Shown: positions 11,011-21,840 of the stretch, piece by piece | Layout: each line of letters starts with the position of its first letter | Position numbering within the stretch: position 1 is the first letter of the stretch | NCBI GenBank assembly: GCA_018136815.1 | Contig: CM030931.1 | Coordinates: 8,544,557-8,608,556 of the forward strand | DNA: 64,000 nucleotides | Direction of reading: 5' to 3' | DNA from: Isochrysis galbana | Taxonomy: Eukaryota; Haptophyta; Isochrysidales; Isochrysidaceae | Position numbers and translations under genes: made by a program | The notes under the pieces: generated by a model | The model's database searches: none | Told to the model about the DNA's origin: nothing | Seen by the model: only the letters and a program-made list of their open reading frames with translations

Positions 11011-11134
11011 CCTCTCGCGCCATAGGCGCTGCATATGCGACGCAGAGGCGGTCAAGCGCAAGGCACGCACCGCGCTCCACGCCCCAAGTCGGTGCGCGAG
11101 GCACTCGGCAAAGAGCCACCTAAGGCACTTGCGC

Positions 11135-12143
11135 TGTCGCATCCGCGATCGACCTTTTTGTTTTAGAAGTTGTTTGCGTTTCTATGTTCCCTCCTTGCAG
11201 GCTAGCCACTAGTCACCGTCGCAGGGTCCTGCATTCGTCCATTCGCCCTTGTTGCCCTCGCCTCCTTTGTCGCCTCCCTTGCCGCCTGCTTGCCCCTCAC
11301 CTGGCTTACCTCCTTGCGTGCTCCTCGCGTTTTAGGCGAAGTCGCGCGTTCAGGTATCACCGGTGCAAGGAACCGCCCCCATGTGTGACCCTGATTCCCC
11401 CTCAGGTGTTGGCCGTTGGATTATACCGTGGCGCTATTTTACTTCGGTCTTCATCAACTCACTTAAGGGGTTTCGAAAGATTCCCTCCTTATTCCTGCGC
11501 GTAACTGTCGCCCCCGTCGGATCGTCCGTCGCCCCGTCGCTCTCTTGTCGGCATTCTCTTCCTTGTTCGGGTTTGTCAGCAGGTTCCTGTCGCTTGATGC
11601 GTTGGAACCTCAAACTCTCCGAATATCGCTTCACCGTCGAGCACAAACCCGGGGCTAATCACAAAGACGCTGATGGCGTATCGCGGGGGGAGAGAGAGAG
11701 GGCTGAGGAGGCGAGGGCGGGAGGATCATGTCCACATCGCTGTCGGTCAGGGGGGCGGCCTGCGAGCGCTTCGGCTCCGGCGGCAATAAGGAGGGAATCT
11801 TTCGAAAACCCTTAAGTGAGTTGATGAAGACCGAAGTAAAATAGCGCCACGGTATAATCCAACGGCCAACACCTGAGGGGGAATCAGGGTCACACATGGG
11901 GGCGGTTCCTTGCACCGGCGATACCTGAACGCGCGACTTCGCCTAAAACGCGAGGAGCACGCAAGGAGGTAAGCCAGGTGAGGGGCAAGCAGGCGGCAAG
12001 GGAGGCGACAAAGGAGGCGAGGGCAACAAGGGCGAATGGACGAATGTAGGACCCTGCGACGGCGACTAGTGGCTAGCCTGCAAGGAGGGAACATAGAAAC
12101 GCCAACGACTTCTAAAACAAAAGGGTCGATCGCGGATGCGACA
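11135..12143. repeat. 359-bp inverted repeat pair with 291-bp spacer
   Basis: The arm 11135-11493 is repeated in inverted orientation at 11785-12143. By eye I count fewer than ten mismatches. The outer ends read tgtcgcatccgc and gcggatgcgaca, and the inner ends ccttatt and aataagg. The right arm stops exactly where a LINE 3' coding fragment begins (tttacacggtgg at 12144). The spacer holds retroelement pieces described separately. The arms start with TG but do not end in CA, so they are not obviously LTRs. Confidence 0.9.
11594..11784 (+). pseudogene. Chimeric retroelement debris: Ty3/gypsy RNase H end joined to LINE ORF1 piece
   Basis: The plus frame at about 11597-11690 reads RWNLKLSEYRFTVEHKPGAN followed by HKDADGVSR. 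This is the C-terminal signature of Ty3/gypsy RNase H (hydrophobic core, then GxxNxxADxxSR). The next 85 bp (about 11700-11784) match, on the minus strand, the LINE ORF1 stretch at about 46905-46985 (PPEPKRSQAAPLTDSDVDMI). The two pieces are fused in the spacer of the inverted repeat. Confidence 0.7.
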
Positions 12144-12540
12144 TTTACACGGTGGACAAAGATTTCAACTTAGAAATATCGGAAGACCTCCTACAAGCGG
12201 CGGGAGGTCTTGACATGCGAAACATCACCTAAGGTAGCTAACCCCTTTTAATGGAGACCCCAACGGACAGCAAGAGAGACTCTATGAGCTATAAACGAAG
12301 GTGATACAAGCCGAGCCAGAGCAAAGGAGGAGTCATATTCTCCCGCCCCCTTCTCTCCAGCTCCCGGCCGAAGCAGCGCGCGCGGCCTCCCCGGAACCAG
12401 CGTCCCCGCTATAAAGAGGGAACTGGGGAAGGGGAAGGGGGTTGTTAGGGGTTAAGGTTGGGTGTTAGGGAGGTCCACGAGCACACTGCCTCACGCCGCA
12501 CACGTAGCGGAGATTTTAAGAAGATTTTTTTAAGAGTGGG
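12144..12540 (+). mobile_element. LINE-like 3' fragment (ORF2 tail plus 3' UTR)
   Basis: The short frame YTVDKDFNLEISEDLLQAAG, then a stop near 12230, parallels YTVDKDFNLETSKDLLQAAR encoded on the minus strand at about 38165-38225. The following non-coding part, down to ttttaagaagatttttt, is an inverted copy of 37815-38060. It therefore represents the 3' end of the same element as the 38-kb copy. Confidence 0.65.
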
Positions 12541-12837
12541 TGGTGTCCTTGTGTGCCAACCGTCCATCCATCTCTCCGCCGGACCGCCGCCCATATTGTG
12601 CCTCCCCCCCTCACTCGCTCTTTGCGATGGGTGCCCCCTTCTTGGGTGCCCCATCGGGGGGGGTGTTGTGGTTAGGGGGAGAGCCGCCCTGAGGTTTCTC
12701 CCAAGGGAGCCTCTCTCCTTTGCTCTTCCTCCCTTCGTGTGTTTTGTTTTCCCCCATTGCTCTTCGGGCGTGCACCCCCTCCGTCCGGTCGGGATCCTCC
12801 GATCTCGATCAGATCTCCTTCGCCCCGTGTGTTAGGA

Positions 12838-13580
12838 TAGGGGTACACTTCAAATACATAACACATAGACGAGTAGGCACGTACAATCGATTCCCCGACA
12901 GAGCAAACACTTGCCGCATATGCAGAGCGGCAAACGAATCCTCGACACACCTGGGGGAATGCCCCGGGATAACCAGGGTATTGGACGCGCTGAACAAAAT
13001 CGCGAGGTTCTCACCCAACCCCCAACGCCGAAAGAAGCAGAGAAGACATCATCATAGACAACCTGTTCATATTCCCAAAGGGAGACGCCCCGAAAGCGAT
13101 GTATACTCTATACATACTAGCATGGAGATATACATCATAACGGACTTCTATAGGATTCACTATGAGAATATAGACTACTCAGAATAATCAATACTCATAA
13201 GGATAATAGAGAGATACACTGCCCTGTGTAAAGCTCTATTATTCGCACACGAAACCGACTCAGCACGAACGGCCCAAGCGGGCATGGGAAGACAACCCAA
13301 GAAAAGGATAGACATAGGCGACCTAAGGCCCGTATTTAATATAAGTGACAAAGGTGGGCTCAAACCCAGCGAGGAGCTAGCCGAGCTAGCCACAAAAAAA
13401 AACTTCTTAATAGTCTCGCCGCGCGCGCGACACTGCATAGCTTCTACGCAGCCACGCCCGCTTCCCTTATCCCCCCTCCACCTGCCTTGCGGCTCGTCCC
13501 CTCGTGCTCTACCTAGGGGCTGGGTGCAGTAGGTTTCCGGTGGCAGGCGGTGTGTACCGATACCCGAAGGCTTTCCTCGC
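12838..13580 (+). mobile_element. LINE-like retrotransposon, ORF2 C-terminal fragment with RT zinc-binding domain
   Basis: The frame near 12840-13040 reads VHFKYITHRRVGTYNRF, then CRICRAANESSTHLGECPG. This is the zinc-binding domain found after LINE reverse transcriptases (CxxC...HxxxC). After a frame change it continues LFIFPKGDAPKAMYTLYILA, WRYIITDFYR, and a tail with PVFNISDKGGLKPSEELAELA. Then an A run starts the 3' region shared with 10819-11010. No RT core is present, so the copy is 5'-truncated and frame-broken. Confidence 0.7.
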
Positions 13581-13720
13581 TTCTTCCTCTTGCGCCATCG
13601 GGCTACCGGTTGTTGCATGTTTTCCTCCAGGTGTTGAGTGTCGGGAGTTTGTAGTCCAGATTAGCTGTAGCTATGGGCATCTGTCCGGTAGGGCGTGGGT
13701 CTCGGCGGGCCTTTTGCAGT

Positions 13721-14490
13721 TCAGGCTAACCGCTCCGCTAAGCTGAGCGCTTGTGCTATTAGGGACAGGTTCGTATTCATGACTAGAGCTCCTTTGTCGT
13801 TACTCGTAAAGATGGGGGTGCTGAGTTCTCGTGGCGACTTGATCTTCGGTTTCCTGCCTTGGGAAGCCTTGTTCGTCCGAGCGGTCGAGATTCCGTCCGG
13901 AGGTTCAAAGCCCCTCACGAGGACCGTGAACCTGATCAGAGTCTTTTCGATGACCGGCACGTGGTGGAAGGTGTAATGGTCGAATTCTACTCTGTAGAAG
14001 TCGCTTATTATGTATCTCCACGCTATGAGGTATAGGGCTTTCAGGCTGTCTGGCGTCGGCGAGTTCGGGTATGCGAAGAGTCTGTCTTTGGTTTTCTGGG
14101 CTAACGATCTGTTTTTCGCGGGAGTGTATCCCGCTACACGATGTGGGCCGCTACATCCTGGAGGGCTTCGTAGAGCGCCTTGCGCGACGAGGTGCCCTTT
14201 TTGTTTAGCTTGTCCTCCATGGTTACGATTTTGACTTGAACTGCCACGTCAACTTGGTGAATGCGAAGCGTGGTTTGGAGTCCGTACCGGGCTTGGAATT
14301 GTTGGGCGCAGTCTTCATTGACTCCGATGTGCCACGGGCCCTTTGAGGAACGGGCCCAGAAGTCGGGCTCGGGGTCGACGCCTTCAAGCTCGAGAAGGAG
14401 CTCTACGATGGCCGCATAAACCGTCGTGTCTTGAAAGATTAGGTCGCCCGCTTGTTGGAACGACAGGTCATAGGTGGCATCTGTGTCTCC
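13721..14490 (-). mobile_element. Internally deleted LINE-like copy (ORF1 piece fused to ORF2 tail)
   Basis: Minus strand. From about 14480 the frame contains TTVYAAIVELLLELEGVDPE, PDFWARSSKGPWHIGVNEDC and AQQFQARYGLQTTLRI. This is homologous to the ORF1-like frame at about 49790-49990. From about 14130 another frame contains FAYPNSPTPDSLKALYLIAW and RYIISDFYRVEF, homologous to the ORF2 tails at 13.1 and 38.4 kb. The whole RT region between them is missing, and there are stops at the join. Confidence 0.6.
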
Positions 14491-14839
14491 TGGTTGATCT
14501 TCTCCTTCTGAGTCTGTCTCCTGAGGGCCGGTCGCAGGCGATGGGGAGGTTAGTGCTGCTGAGAGAGGGCGGTGGGGGGGTGTGAGGGAGTCTGGGTGCG
14601 CAGTTCGTCTGGTTGTAATGGCTGCTGGTCTCGCTCTGCCGAGCTAGCCACCAAGCTGAGGATTGCGCACGCTGTCCAAGAGACCGAAGAGCGAGGCAAA
14701 GAGGACGAATAAAACACCAATACAACCGGCAAGGGAGGGCATCGCTGGAGGCAATGCGATCTAGACGAGACCCAACCACCAAAGCATGGCCGAGAGAACG
14801 AGACACACGAGAGAGAAAAATCAAAAGGCCTGCCCGAAC

Positions 14840-15015
14840 ACCACACTCCAAACCAGACCTCAGGTAGTGCACCGAGGTCGGACCCCGGAAACCAAAGAAA
14901 AAGGAAAGAAGGGGGGCAGGGGAGGAGGTGGGGAGAGGGAAGATAAGGGCGATGGAGATAGAGGGGGTGAGTCCTGTAGACGGTAGGTGTATAGCCCAGA
15001 ATCTTCAGATGTTTT
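14840..15015 (+). repeat. Dispersed repeat ending in a hairpin plus T tract
   Basis: The segment runs from ccaaaccagacctcaggtag through a G-rich middle to tagcccagaatcttcagatg followed by Ts. It recurs at about 30260-30400 and 36310-36500. The end can fold ATCT-TC-AGAT, and a related end at about 47315-47345 folds CCTGAA-CC-TTCGGG before Ts. This resembles the 3' end of a retroposon or an RNA-polymerase-III-type terminus. Confidence 0.55.
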
Positions 15016-15533
15016 TTTTGGAGCACGGTCGCCCCATCCCATGCCTCAATAATTCTCTACATCACAAGCCACAGCCACAGCCACTCCACTCACTCAGCCA
15101 CAGATATATTGATACCAAAGGGGACAGAGGGCACCAGAGCGTACGGAGGGCGAGACACGAGGGGACTGGGGTCGGAGGGAGGCGGGGACAAAGCAGACAC
15201 CGCTCCGGCACCAAAACAGCACGCGGGAAAGCCCTAGGGAGGTCGCCTAGAGGCCGGCAGAGTCCGGACCACTGCTCCCACCGTCTTTCAAAGTTAAAGC
15301 TCCGATTTCAAAGATATCCCGGAAGTGCAATTAAGAGCCAAAAGAAGAAGATGGAGGTCAGAGGATCAAGAGATGGGTCCCCATACTAGCGAAGATTTGC
15401 GTGCCTCGTTTCCGTGCTTAGCTCAGCCCGCGAATGTCATGAAATCAACGAAGGGAACTGTTTCGCCGACATCACTGGAAAATCATCATCCCAAGAACCT
15501 CGAGCCAGAGCAAGCGCACACAATTCAGTCTGA

Positions 15534-17347
15534 TTAAATATCCGTGCACCCACTCACCATCTCCGATTTGCCAGACTGGATGCTCCGGTAAAGGGCATCG
15601 ATTGTTGCCACTGTCTTGAGGCCCTCCGTGGCCCCAGCGCCGTTGTAGTATGGTTCGTCGCGGCAGGCGCGCACAAACGCATCAAGCGAGCCGGGGCCGG
15701 TGCTGGCAGGATCAAACCTGAGTGAGAGAGTCGGGAAGCAAGTGGGTGCGCTGACAGTAATATCGGTCTTGGGAGTTGCTGCACACCAGCGGGAAAATCA
15801 TGTTGTGCAAAATCTACCACCCATCAACGCATGGTTGGAGATACGCCATTGCGCTTTACTCACGATTCAAATGCGAAGGGTGGGCCGGCCGCATGAGCTC
15901 CGTCGTGTCGCCACATTAGTAGTCGTGCGTCCGCCGCTTGCCGCCGTGCCGCAGCAGCTGCCGTGCGAGCGCGCGCCGAGCCGTCGCCCGTCAATGTTGG
16001 CGCAGCGCCATCTGAGCCAGCGAGTCCACTAAATTGAAGCATGCCTTCAGTGCCGAAAATCCAATTGGAAACGACCTGCAGTGCATGAGCAGTAGGGAAG
16101 GTTGTAATTCCGCAAGGCTAAAACCAAGGTTTCTCGTCAACAGCGAAAAGTCGAATTCAGAGATCGGCCACTCAAACATAGCAGTAGCAGAAGAGGAGCA
16201 GGGAAGAATTCTGAAAACTGAAAGCTCCGCATTGGATTCCCGCAAGCACCATGGAACGTCGCCAAGGCCAGGTGATGTCCCAAGAATCTTTCACACGATG
16301 TGTGCGCACCTTGAAGCCACCATCTGGACAGGTGCCGACACCACTGGCACTAATGACGGCTCCGCATGTGCATGTGATGGTAAGACTGTCATAGATATCA
16401 GCACCGGTGACCTCTGAATGCACGGCTGCCGCGTAGACGGTGGCGGGTGTGAGACCAGTTACTCCATAGACCTGTTCGGCGCCAGATCAGTACATGAGAG
16501 ATCAGCAACTGTCTACGCCCGCGTGACGCATCAGAACACCTTCCCGCCAGGATTAATGCGCGTGCAGGTGAGAGCAACGGCGAAGAACAAATGCTGGGCA
16601 ATATGGCCTCACCCAAGCCAACGTATGTGAGAGCTGACCCCAGCCGAAACCATTGCCCATCATCGTACCACTCGGCTTGGACCACCCAACATGAGCCTCT
16701 CCTTCGAACAGCCAGCCCAGTGGTGCGGCAAATAGGCAGGATACATGGCGAACGGTTCCCAGTCGGCCCTTGGCAATTAAGTTTCGTGCTTCAATGCACC
16801 CAGGCTGCCAATTGGCAGTGTTGTTGAGGATGAGCGCCTGTCCAGGTGCGCCGGCAGCGGCGTCGAACAAAGCGCGGGCTTCGTTGACGTCAGTCGTCAT
16901 GGGCTTCTCCAGAAGGAGGTGTAGTCCCGCTCGTAGTACGGCGAGGCCGAGTGAGCAGTGTAGAGTGTGGGGTGCAGCAACCAACACACCGTCAAGCTCG
17001 TCTCGTTTCTCGGCGAGGAGAGCTTCGAGAGAATGATAGCGCGGGGCGCCATACTTTTTAACGAGCTCTGAAGTCGCCTCGCACCGCCCCGTCATGCACC
17101 CGCCGCTACCTGGCGCGTCGGATGGCTCTACGAGAGCGACAATTGTCGCGTCGGAGCGATTGGCCAGGTTGGGCAGGTGCCAGCCCTGGCTCCAGCCACC
17201 GCAGCCGACGACGGCGATGCGCGCTCGCCGCACAGGCGAATAGGCTGATTTATGTGCCACCCGCCGGCGCGCGAGCCACAGCGCCACCGCCGTAGCGCCC
17301 GCAGCCGCTACCGCCGCAGCGAGCAGCGCGCGCCGGCCGTCGGACAT
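15534..17347 (-). CDS. Gfo/Idh/MocA-family NAD(P)-dependent oxidoreductase, membrane-anchored
   Basis: Four exons on the minus strand, GT-AG with matching phases: 17347-16613, 16471-16310, 16075-15864 and 15717-15534, giving 430 residues. Residues 7-27 form a hydrophobic segment (LLAAAVAAAGATAVALWLA), a signal anchor or start of a targeting presequence. The Rossmann fold begins RIAVVGCGGWSQG (about 43-55); the family motif LEKPM lies near 146-150. The C-terminal substrate domain contains VYGVTGLTPATVYA, CTCGAVISASG and VVSNWIFGTEGMLQ, then ends DALYRSIQSGKSEMV, the usual last helix of the family. Members oxidise or reduce sugars, inositols and related compounds; substrate cannot be told from sequence. 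An insertion of about 45 residues before GPPFAFES is Ala/Arg-rich. The nearest retroelement lies downstream. Confidence 0.9.
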
Positions 17348-17779
17348 CTCAACACGCCTCCGACCTCCGACGTACTAAATGTATAAATGTATCTTTACTC
17401 CAAGCTGGGTTTCGTACTCCCTCGGGTGGATTTCCGCCGGCCCGCAGCGCCAATTTTGGCGCTTCGGATTTGATCTTTTGCGGCTTGTGCGGGAGGAGGA
17501 ACTGCGTGTAAGAGATAAGTGAGAGAGAACGAGCGAACAGAAGGTGGAACATATTTTCTGGGTGTGTCGCCAACTCCCAGGTCTCAAGTCGCGGCGTTCC
17601 GTCAAAAGAGAAAGAGGGCCAGGTGATTTTTTTTCACCCAGAGGTGCATGTTTTCTTTTTCAACCAGTCTCCAGAGTATTATTATTACAAAGATGAGTAC
17701 AAAGCTAATCACGACATACAAGGACGCGGCGCGTGAGCATAGCAACTCCCCCCCCCTCCCCAAAACACACGGTAACCCC
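17348..17779. other. Intergenic, no gene seen
   Basis: Lies upstream of the oxidoreductase start. Only short unsupported ORFs are present. Confidence 0.5.
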
Positions 17780-18716
17780 AAAGCTACGCAGGCTGAGTTT
17801 TCATCCTTTTCGTCTTTTTCTCACACCCCTCCTCCTCGATCCTATTGTCGATGTCGTTCTTCTGGCAGGCGACGCTGTCGCTTGGCTGATCTTGGGTGGC
17901 GAGGTCCGTGACGCGTGCGAGGACGACCTTCTTGTTCTCCATGTAGAGTTTGCGAGCTGCTCGGTGCACTTGCACCATGGGATTCGTTTCAGCGTACGCG
18001 ACCGCCGTGATGTATTGATGTATTCCATGCAGAGGTACGCGACGGCGGCCTCATCTCCAATGTACTTGGTCTTGGGGATTCTGTCGTACTCGTCGGAGTA
18101 GTCGCCGACGAGCATGAGAGCTTTGCTTTGCACCAACGGCCCATGTATGGCTCGATGAGTGCCCACATCGACGGGAAGCGTTCCTTGGCCAGATCCACGC
18201 GGGAGTCTCCACATCCACATCCACGGCCCATGCCGGAGGCTGTGACGAGCAGCATCGCCAGGATGGCGCCGCTCATGCTCTCCTCCATGTGTTCGCAGAA
18301 CTTGAGGGCTGGGCCGCGGATCTCCTCGTAGGTGCGGTGGTGACCGAGTCGCTTGGCGAGGAAGACAAAGTACTGGCCCATGGCGAAGGAGCGAGGGAGG
18401 CTTGTGGAGGAGGAAGAGGAGAGTGGGGGGGTGGAAGACGTCTGGGAGGAGGACTCTGGAGTTTCCAGATGCGTGTGCTTCGGCCCCCCCGCGGGGACGC
18501 CGTGCGTGTGCATGGAAGTTTCCACGCGCCGTCGTCACGGATGCGCATAAAAGGGTTTCGGCGCCTACCCCAAGCAAGAGGCGGCTCCTGTGCCCACCTG
18601 GCTGGGGGCGTGTCGTCTGGGCGCGGTCGCTTCGGCGACAGCGGCGTGTCCATCAAGAGATCGTCGATCTCGGCGAGGGCGGTGGCAGCGAGGGAGGGAG
18701 GCGGCGCGCGCTCCAT
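17780..18716 (-). pseudogene. Frame-broken ORF starting MERAPPP; repeat-associated
   Basis: The minus-strand frame starts at 18716 (MERAPPPSLAATALAEIDDL) with an SPKRPRPDD nuclear-localisation-like stretch. Coherent protein-like text then jumps frames: MGQYFVFLAKRLGHHRTYEE and LKFCEHMEESMSGAILAML (about 18370-18240), YSDEYDRIPKTKYIGDEAAV (about 18110-18040), and QVHRAARKLYMENKKVVLAR (about 17975-17915). Two frameshifts or unrecognised introns separate these. The leader just upstream (ttcaactatcgtt) and the MERA start are shared with the LINE ORF1-like frames at 47051 (minus) and 49164 (plus), so I place it with mobile-element genes. I do not recognise the middle domain. Confidence 0.45.
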
Positions 18717-19873
18717 GACCCCATCATTTTAACGATAGTTGAAACCACCTGCTCAAAAACTCGCAGGCCAATGTCCAATGTCCAATGTCGAGCAGAGCAA
18801 GTCGGTCTCCATCGACGAAATGACCATCGGACAAGGCACTAGCACAATATGATAAGTCTAGGCCACGCCAGGCTCCAGGTACCCGTAGAAAGGTGCACAC
18901 ACGGAAACGTGAAAGAGGGGCGACACGCGGTGGACGGCGGTGTTCCATTGGTTCAAACGGTCAAAAAGTTTGAGTTGAGTTCGCGTTCGACTATTTTTTA
19001 CCGCCTAGTAGTACTTGACCCCGAGAGCTCTAAAGACTTCGGCGTCTCTTGCGCACAGTTGGCGACGGCGGCGGGGGGGGAGGGGGGGGGGGGGCTCTAC
19101 TGTTACACCGTGTCCGATTCATCGAGGCCGTTTCATAACAACCGTGCCAGACGCCCGCCCGGAGGGGGCGGGGGGGGGGAGGGGGGCGCCAGTCAGTGTG
19201 TCTCACGTCTAGGGAGTGTGCTCCCTCTCTCGGTGGCCGTCGAGCACCTCCCCCTCTCGTCGCCCTACTTTATTCCCCATCTATGGGAGGGGTAAAAGAT
19301 ATCTCTCTGCAAGTGGGCTCCCTTGGCTGCTTCTCTCTCTCCGCGCATCACAAGGCTCTCTCTCCTCTCGCATCCTCACTCCCCCTCCCGCTCCGCGGAC
19401 GCGGCGAGCGCGCTCCGCCAGCTCTTCCCTTGCCCCCCCTCCCCCTCCCCCCCCTCCCCCCGCCACCCACCCCCAGCCCAATCTGGCGACTCTCTTGCCC
19501 CGTGCTTCTGCTGGCCGCCGCCCCCTTCCCTCCCCCACCCCTCGCAACCCCGCACCCCCACACACACCATCGTGCTTTCGGTGTGGAGACGGCAAACACA
19601 TCTACTTCCTCGCGATTAGTGGCGCCCTCTGGCGCGGTGTGTGGCTGAACGGACTGTCCCCTCCTGGTCCATTCCACCCCTGCTCGGGCTCCGTGCAGCT
19701 ATTACGGGTGTTGCCGGAGCGCTTGTGGCTGTGTAGTCCCAGCCATTGAGCCGATCACGCACTGTGCGCTCGCGCCCCCGTATCCGCTACTACTGCCACT
19801 CTGAACCCCCATTTCCGTCACTCGGCTAAAGAACAACGACTCAGACTTGCTATTGCCGACTTTTAGAGCCCCG
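18717..19873. other. Intergenic with repeat segment and homopolymer tracts
   Basis: About 18875-18990 resembles 36855-36965 (ggtacc...gcacacac...ggggcgac...gttcca), a dispersed repeat. The stretch 19075-19180 has long G runs and 19320-19560 is pyrimidine-rich. No supported gene; the K+ channel 5' UTR probably lies at the right end. Confidence 0.5.
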
Positions 19874-21199
19874 ATGCTCTGGTTGGCTCATAAACTCTCG
19901 CTCTGCAGGACACCCCACAACCGAAAGCGCTCCCTCACCTTAAAGGTCTGGCTTTTGCATGTCGTCGTGCTGGTTGCGTATCTGTTCGCCGGCGCTCTGG
20001 CCTACCACTTCTTGGAGCCGGAGTGGTCTTTCTTCACAGCAACATACTTCAGCTTCATGCTCACCTCGACCGTTGGCTACGGCTGTATTTCACCCACCTC
20101 ACAAGAATCTAGAAGCTTCACTGTCGGCTACACGCTGCTCTCAGTCCCAATCATCACCGCGTCGCTCTCGGCGATCATGGAGCCGTTTGTGGAATATCCT
20201 TATATACTTCTGAAGGAGAACTTCATACGACGACTCCCATTTTTTCGAACGGACCATGATGATCCAGTTAATCCACCTGGATCGCTTCATTTCTATCTCC
20301 GCGGGATGATCCCTGTCATCCTTTACAACAATTTCATGCTGATCATCCTAGTTTCATGGTTTGCTCTCGCTGCCAACATGCGGCCAGGTTCCATGAGTAA
20401 TTCCCTCGCCGAGCCGGATGAGGACCGGCTGAATTATTTTGATGCCATATATTTCACGATGATCACTTCCACCACGATCGGTCTTGGAGATATCTGCCCC
20501 ATAATGGACGTATCGCGTGGTGTAGCCATGATGGTCTCGTGCATTGGCATGTCGATGATCGGCTTGTATATCAATACCTACAACGATTTGCAGGAGGAGC
20601 GGAGAATGCAGTCAAGGAGAGCACAGGTATTGCGGATTGAATCACTTGGGGCCGAACTATTCGATTACTTTGACATTTCGAAGGATGGCTTGGTCGACCG
20701 GACGGAGTGGCTAATTGGTATGCTGACTGTGCTAGAGTATATAAGGCCGGTCGACTTGAGACCGATCCTCGAACGCTTCGATGCTCTCGATGCGGATGGT
20801 AGTGGCACCTTAACACGCACAGAAGTTCAAGGCCTTCTGGAGATGCGTGCGAAGGAGGTGCGCATCGGCCGCATTGCACAAAAATTCAGGAGCAATATTG
20901 TCGCACCGGCCAGCTCCGAGGAAATCCTCGTCGCGAAGGCGAAGAGCACGATGCGAAGATGGATGAGCATTTCAAGTCTGCAAACACAGCAACAGTCGCC
21001 TAGTGCCAAGGCACAACGAAGCAGAGACGAGGCTACAAGGCGCCGGCTCGAAATGTTGCGCAAGTCGTCTACTAGTCGTACGAGCAGCGAAGGTCCTAGG
21101 CCTAGTGGCAATATGCACCAGAATGACAACAAGCCCAAACCAGCCTGGCAGCGAAACTATAGCAAGCCCCAGTTATATAGGCACCACGAGGATGGTTAA
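19874..21199 (+). CDS. Two-pore-domain K+ channel with two EF hands (TPK-like)
   Basis: A 441-residue ORF from ATG 19874. The layout is that of plant/algal TPK channels: TM1 about 24-46, pore 1 with filter TVGYG (66-70), TM2 about 82-104, linker, TM3 about 146-168, pore 2 with filter TIGLGD (201-206), TM4 about 213-234. Two calcium-binding EF loops follow: D267-x-S-x-D-G-x-V-D-x-x-E278 and D306-x-D-G-S-G-T-L-T-x-x-E317. The second is canonical. The Ser/Arg-rich tail after about 330 looks disordered. GLGD in the second filter instead of GYGD is seen in other two-pore channels and may alter selectivity. Such channels set the potential of vacuolar, plastid or plasma membranes and can be opened by calcium. 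The frame is also open slightly upstream of the ATG without another ATG. Confidence 0.92.
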   Translation: MLWLAHKLSLCRTPHNRKRSLTLKVWLLHVVVLVAYLFAGALAYHFLEPEWSFFTATYFSFMLTSTVGYGCISPTSQESRSFTVGYTLLSVPIITASLSAIMEPFVEYPYILLKENFIRRLPFFRTDHDDPVNPPGSLHFYLRGMIPVILYNNFMLIILVSWFALAANMRPGSMSNSLAEPDEDRLNYFDAIYFTMITSTTIGLGDICPIMDVSRGVAMMVSCIGMSMIGLYINTYNDLQEERRMQSRRAQVLRIESLGAELFDYFDISKDGLVDRTEWLIGMLTVLEYIRPVDLRPILERFDALDADGSGTLTRTEVQGLLEMRAKEVRIGRIAQKFRSNIVAPASSEEILVAKAKSTMRRWMSISSLQTQQQSPSAKAQRSRDEATRRRLEMLRKSSTSRTSSEGPRPSGNMHQNDNKPKPAWQRNYSKPQLYRHHEDG

Positions 21200-21479
21200 T
21201 GACTGGTCACACCTTCGTGGCCATCTTTGCTTATTATTGGCATGACAGTCTTAGGTACGGTACGGTGGGGTGGGTGAGGTCTTTGGTGGAGGAGGGTGAT
21301 TGATGATAAATAAAACATCTGAAGATTAGGGCTACTCACGCTAGCTATACGGGTCCACGTACTCACGGTACTCACTCACGACATCGCCTATACCCCAGTT
21401 TACTCACTCCCTTACACCACCCCCTCCATTCCTTTGTCTTTGGTATCGGGGGGGGGGGGGGGGCGCGTGCACTACAACG

Positions 21480-21840
21480 AGCCAAGTGCAGGGGGTGGGC
21501 TGGAGCAGACCTAGGCGGCTTGCCTTCATTTGGTCTCCTTTCCCTCAGGGTTTCTTCCCCTCCCGTGGGGACTCTCACCCTACCATGAGCCCCCCCCCGC
21601 GAGCACCCCGAAGGAGAGGCCCAGGAGCACCACGTACGCGACGAGAACGGCGTCGCCTTGGCTCGGCATGAGCATGAGGACGCGCCCCGATAGATAGGGC
21701 CTGGTAGACGCCACACAGAAAAGGCGCGAAAGGGATTCATCCATGCTTAGTGAAGATCCTACAAGATTCATCGGCGAATAGCGTCTCAACGCGAGCACAG
21801 CGGCGTGCACTTTACCTATAGCTTTTCGTAGCTTAGCCAT
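21480..21840 (-). repeat. Duplicated gene tail (hydrophobic C-terminus plus downstream segment)
   Basis: The minus frame ends SGRVLMLMPSQGDAVLVAYV followed by VLLGLSFGVLAGG. The coding tail and about 90 bp after its stop are repeated, on the plus strand, at about 58395-58600. The encoded tail is one hydrophobic segment that could be a C-terminal membrane anchor. Upstream in this copy the frame starts MAKLRKAIGKVHAAVLALRR. The parent gene is not identified. Confidence 0.5.

Noticed and set aside
11135..12143. Inverted arms as a pair of LTRs
   Set aside because: LTRs are direct, not inverted, and the arms lack a CA end and a primer-binding site. I keep it as an inverted repeat.
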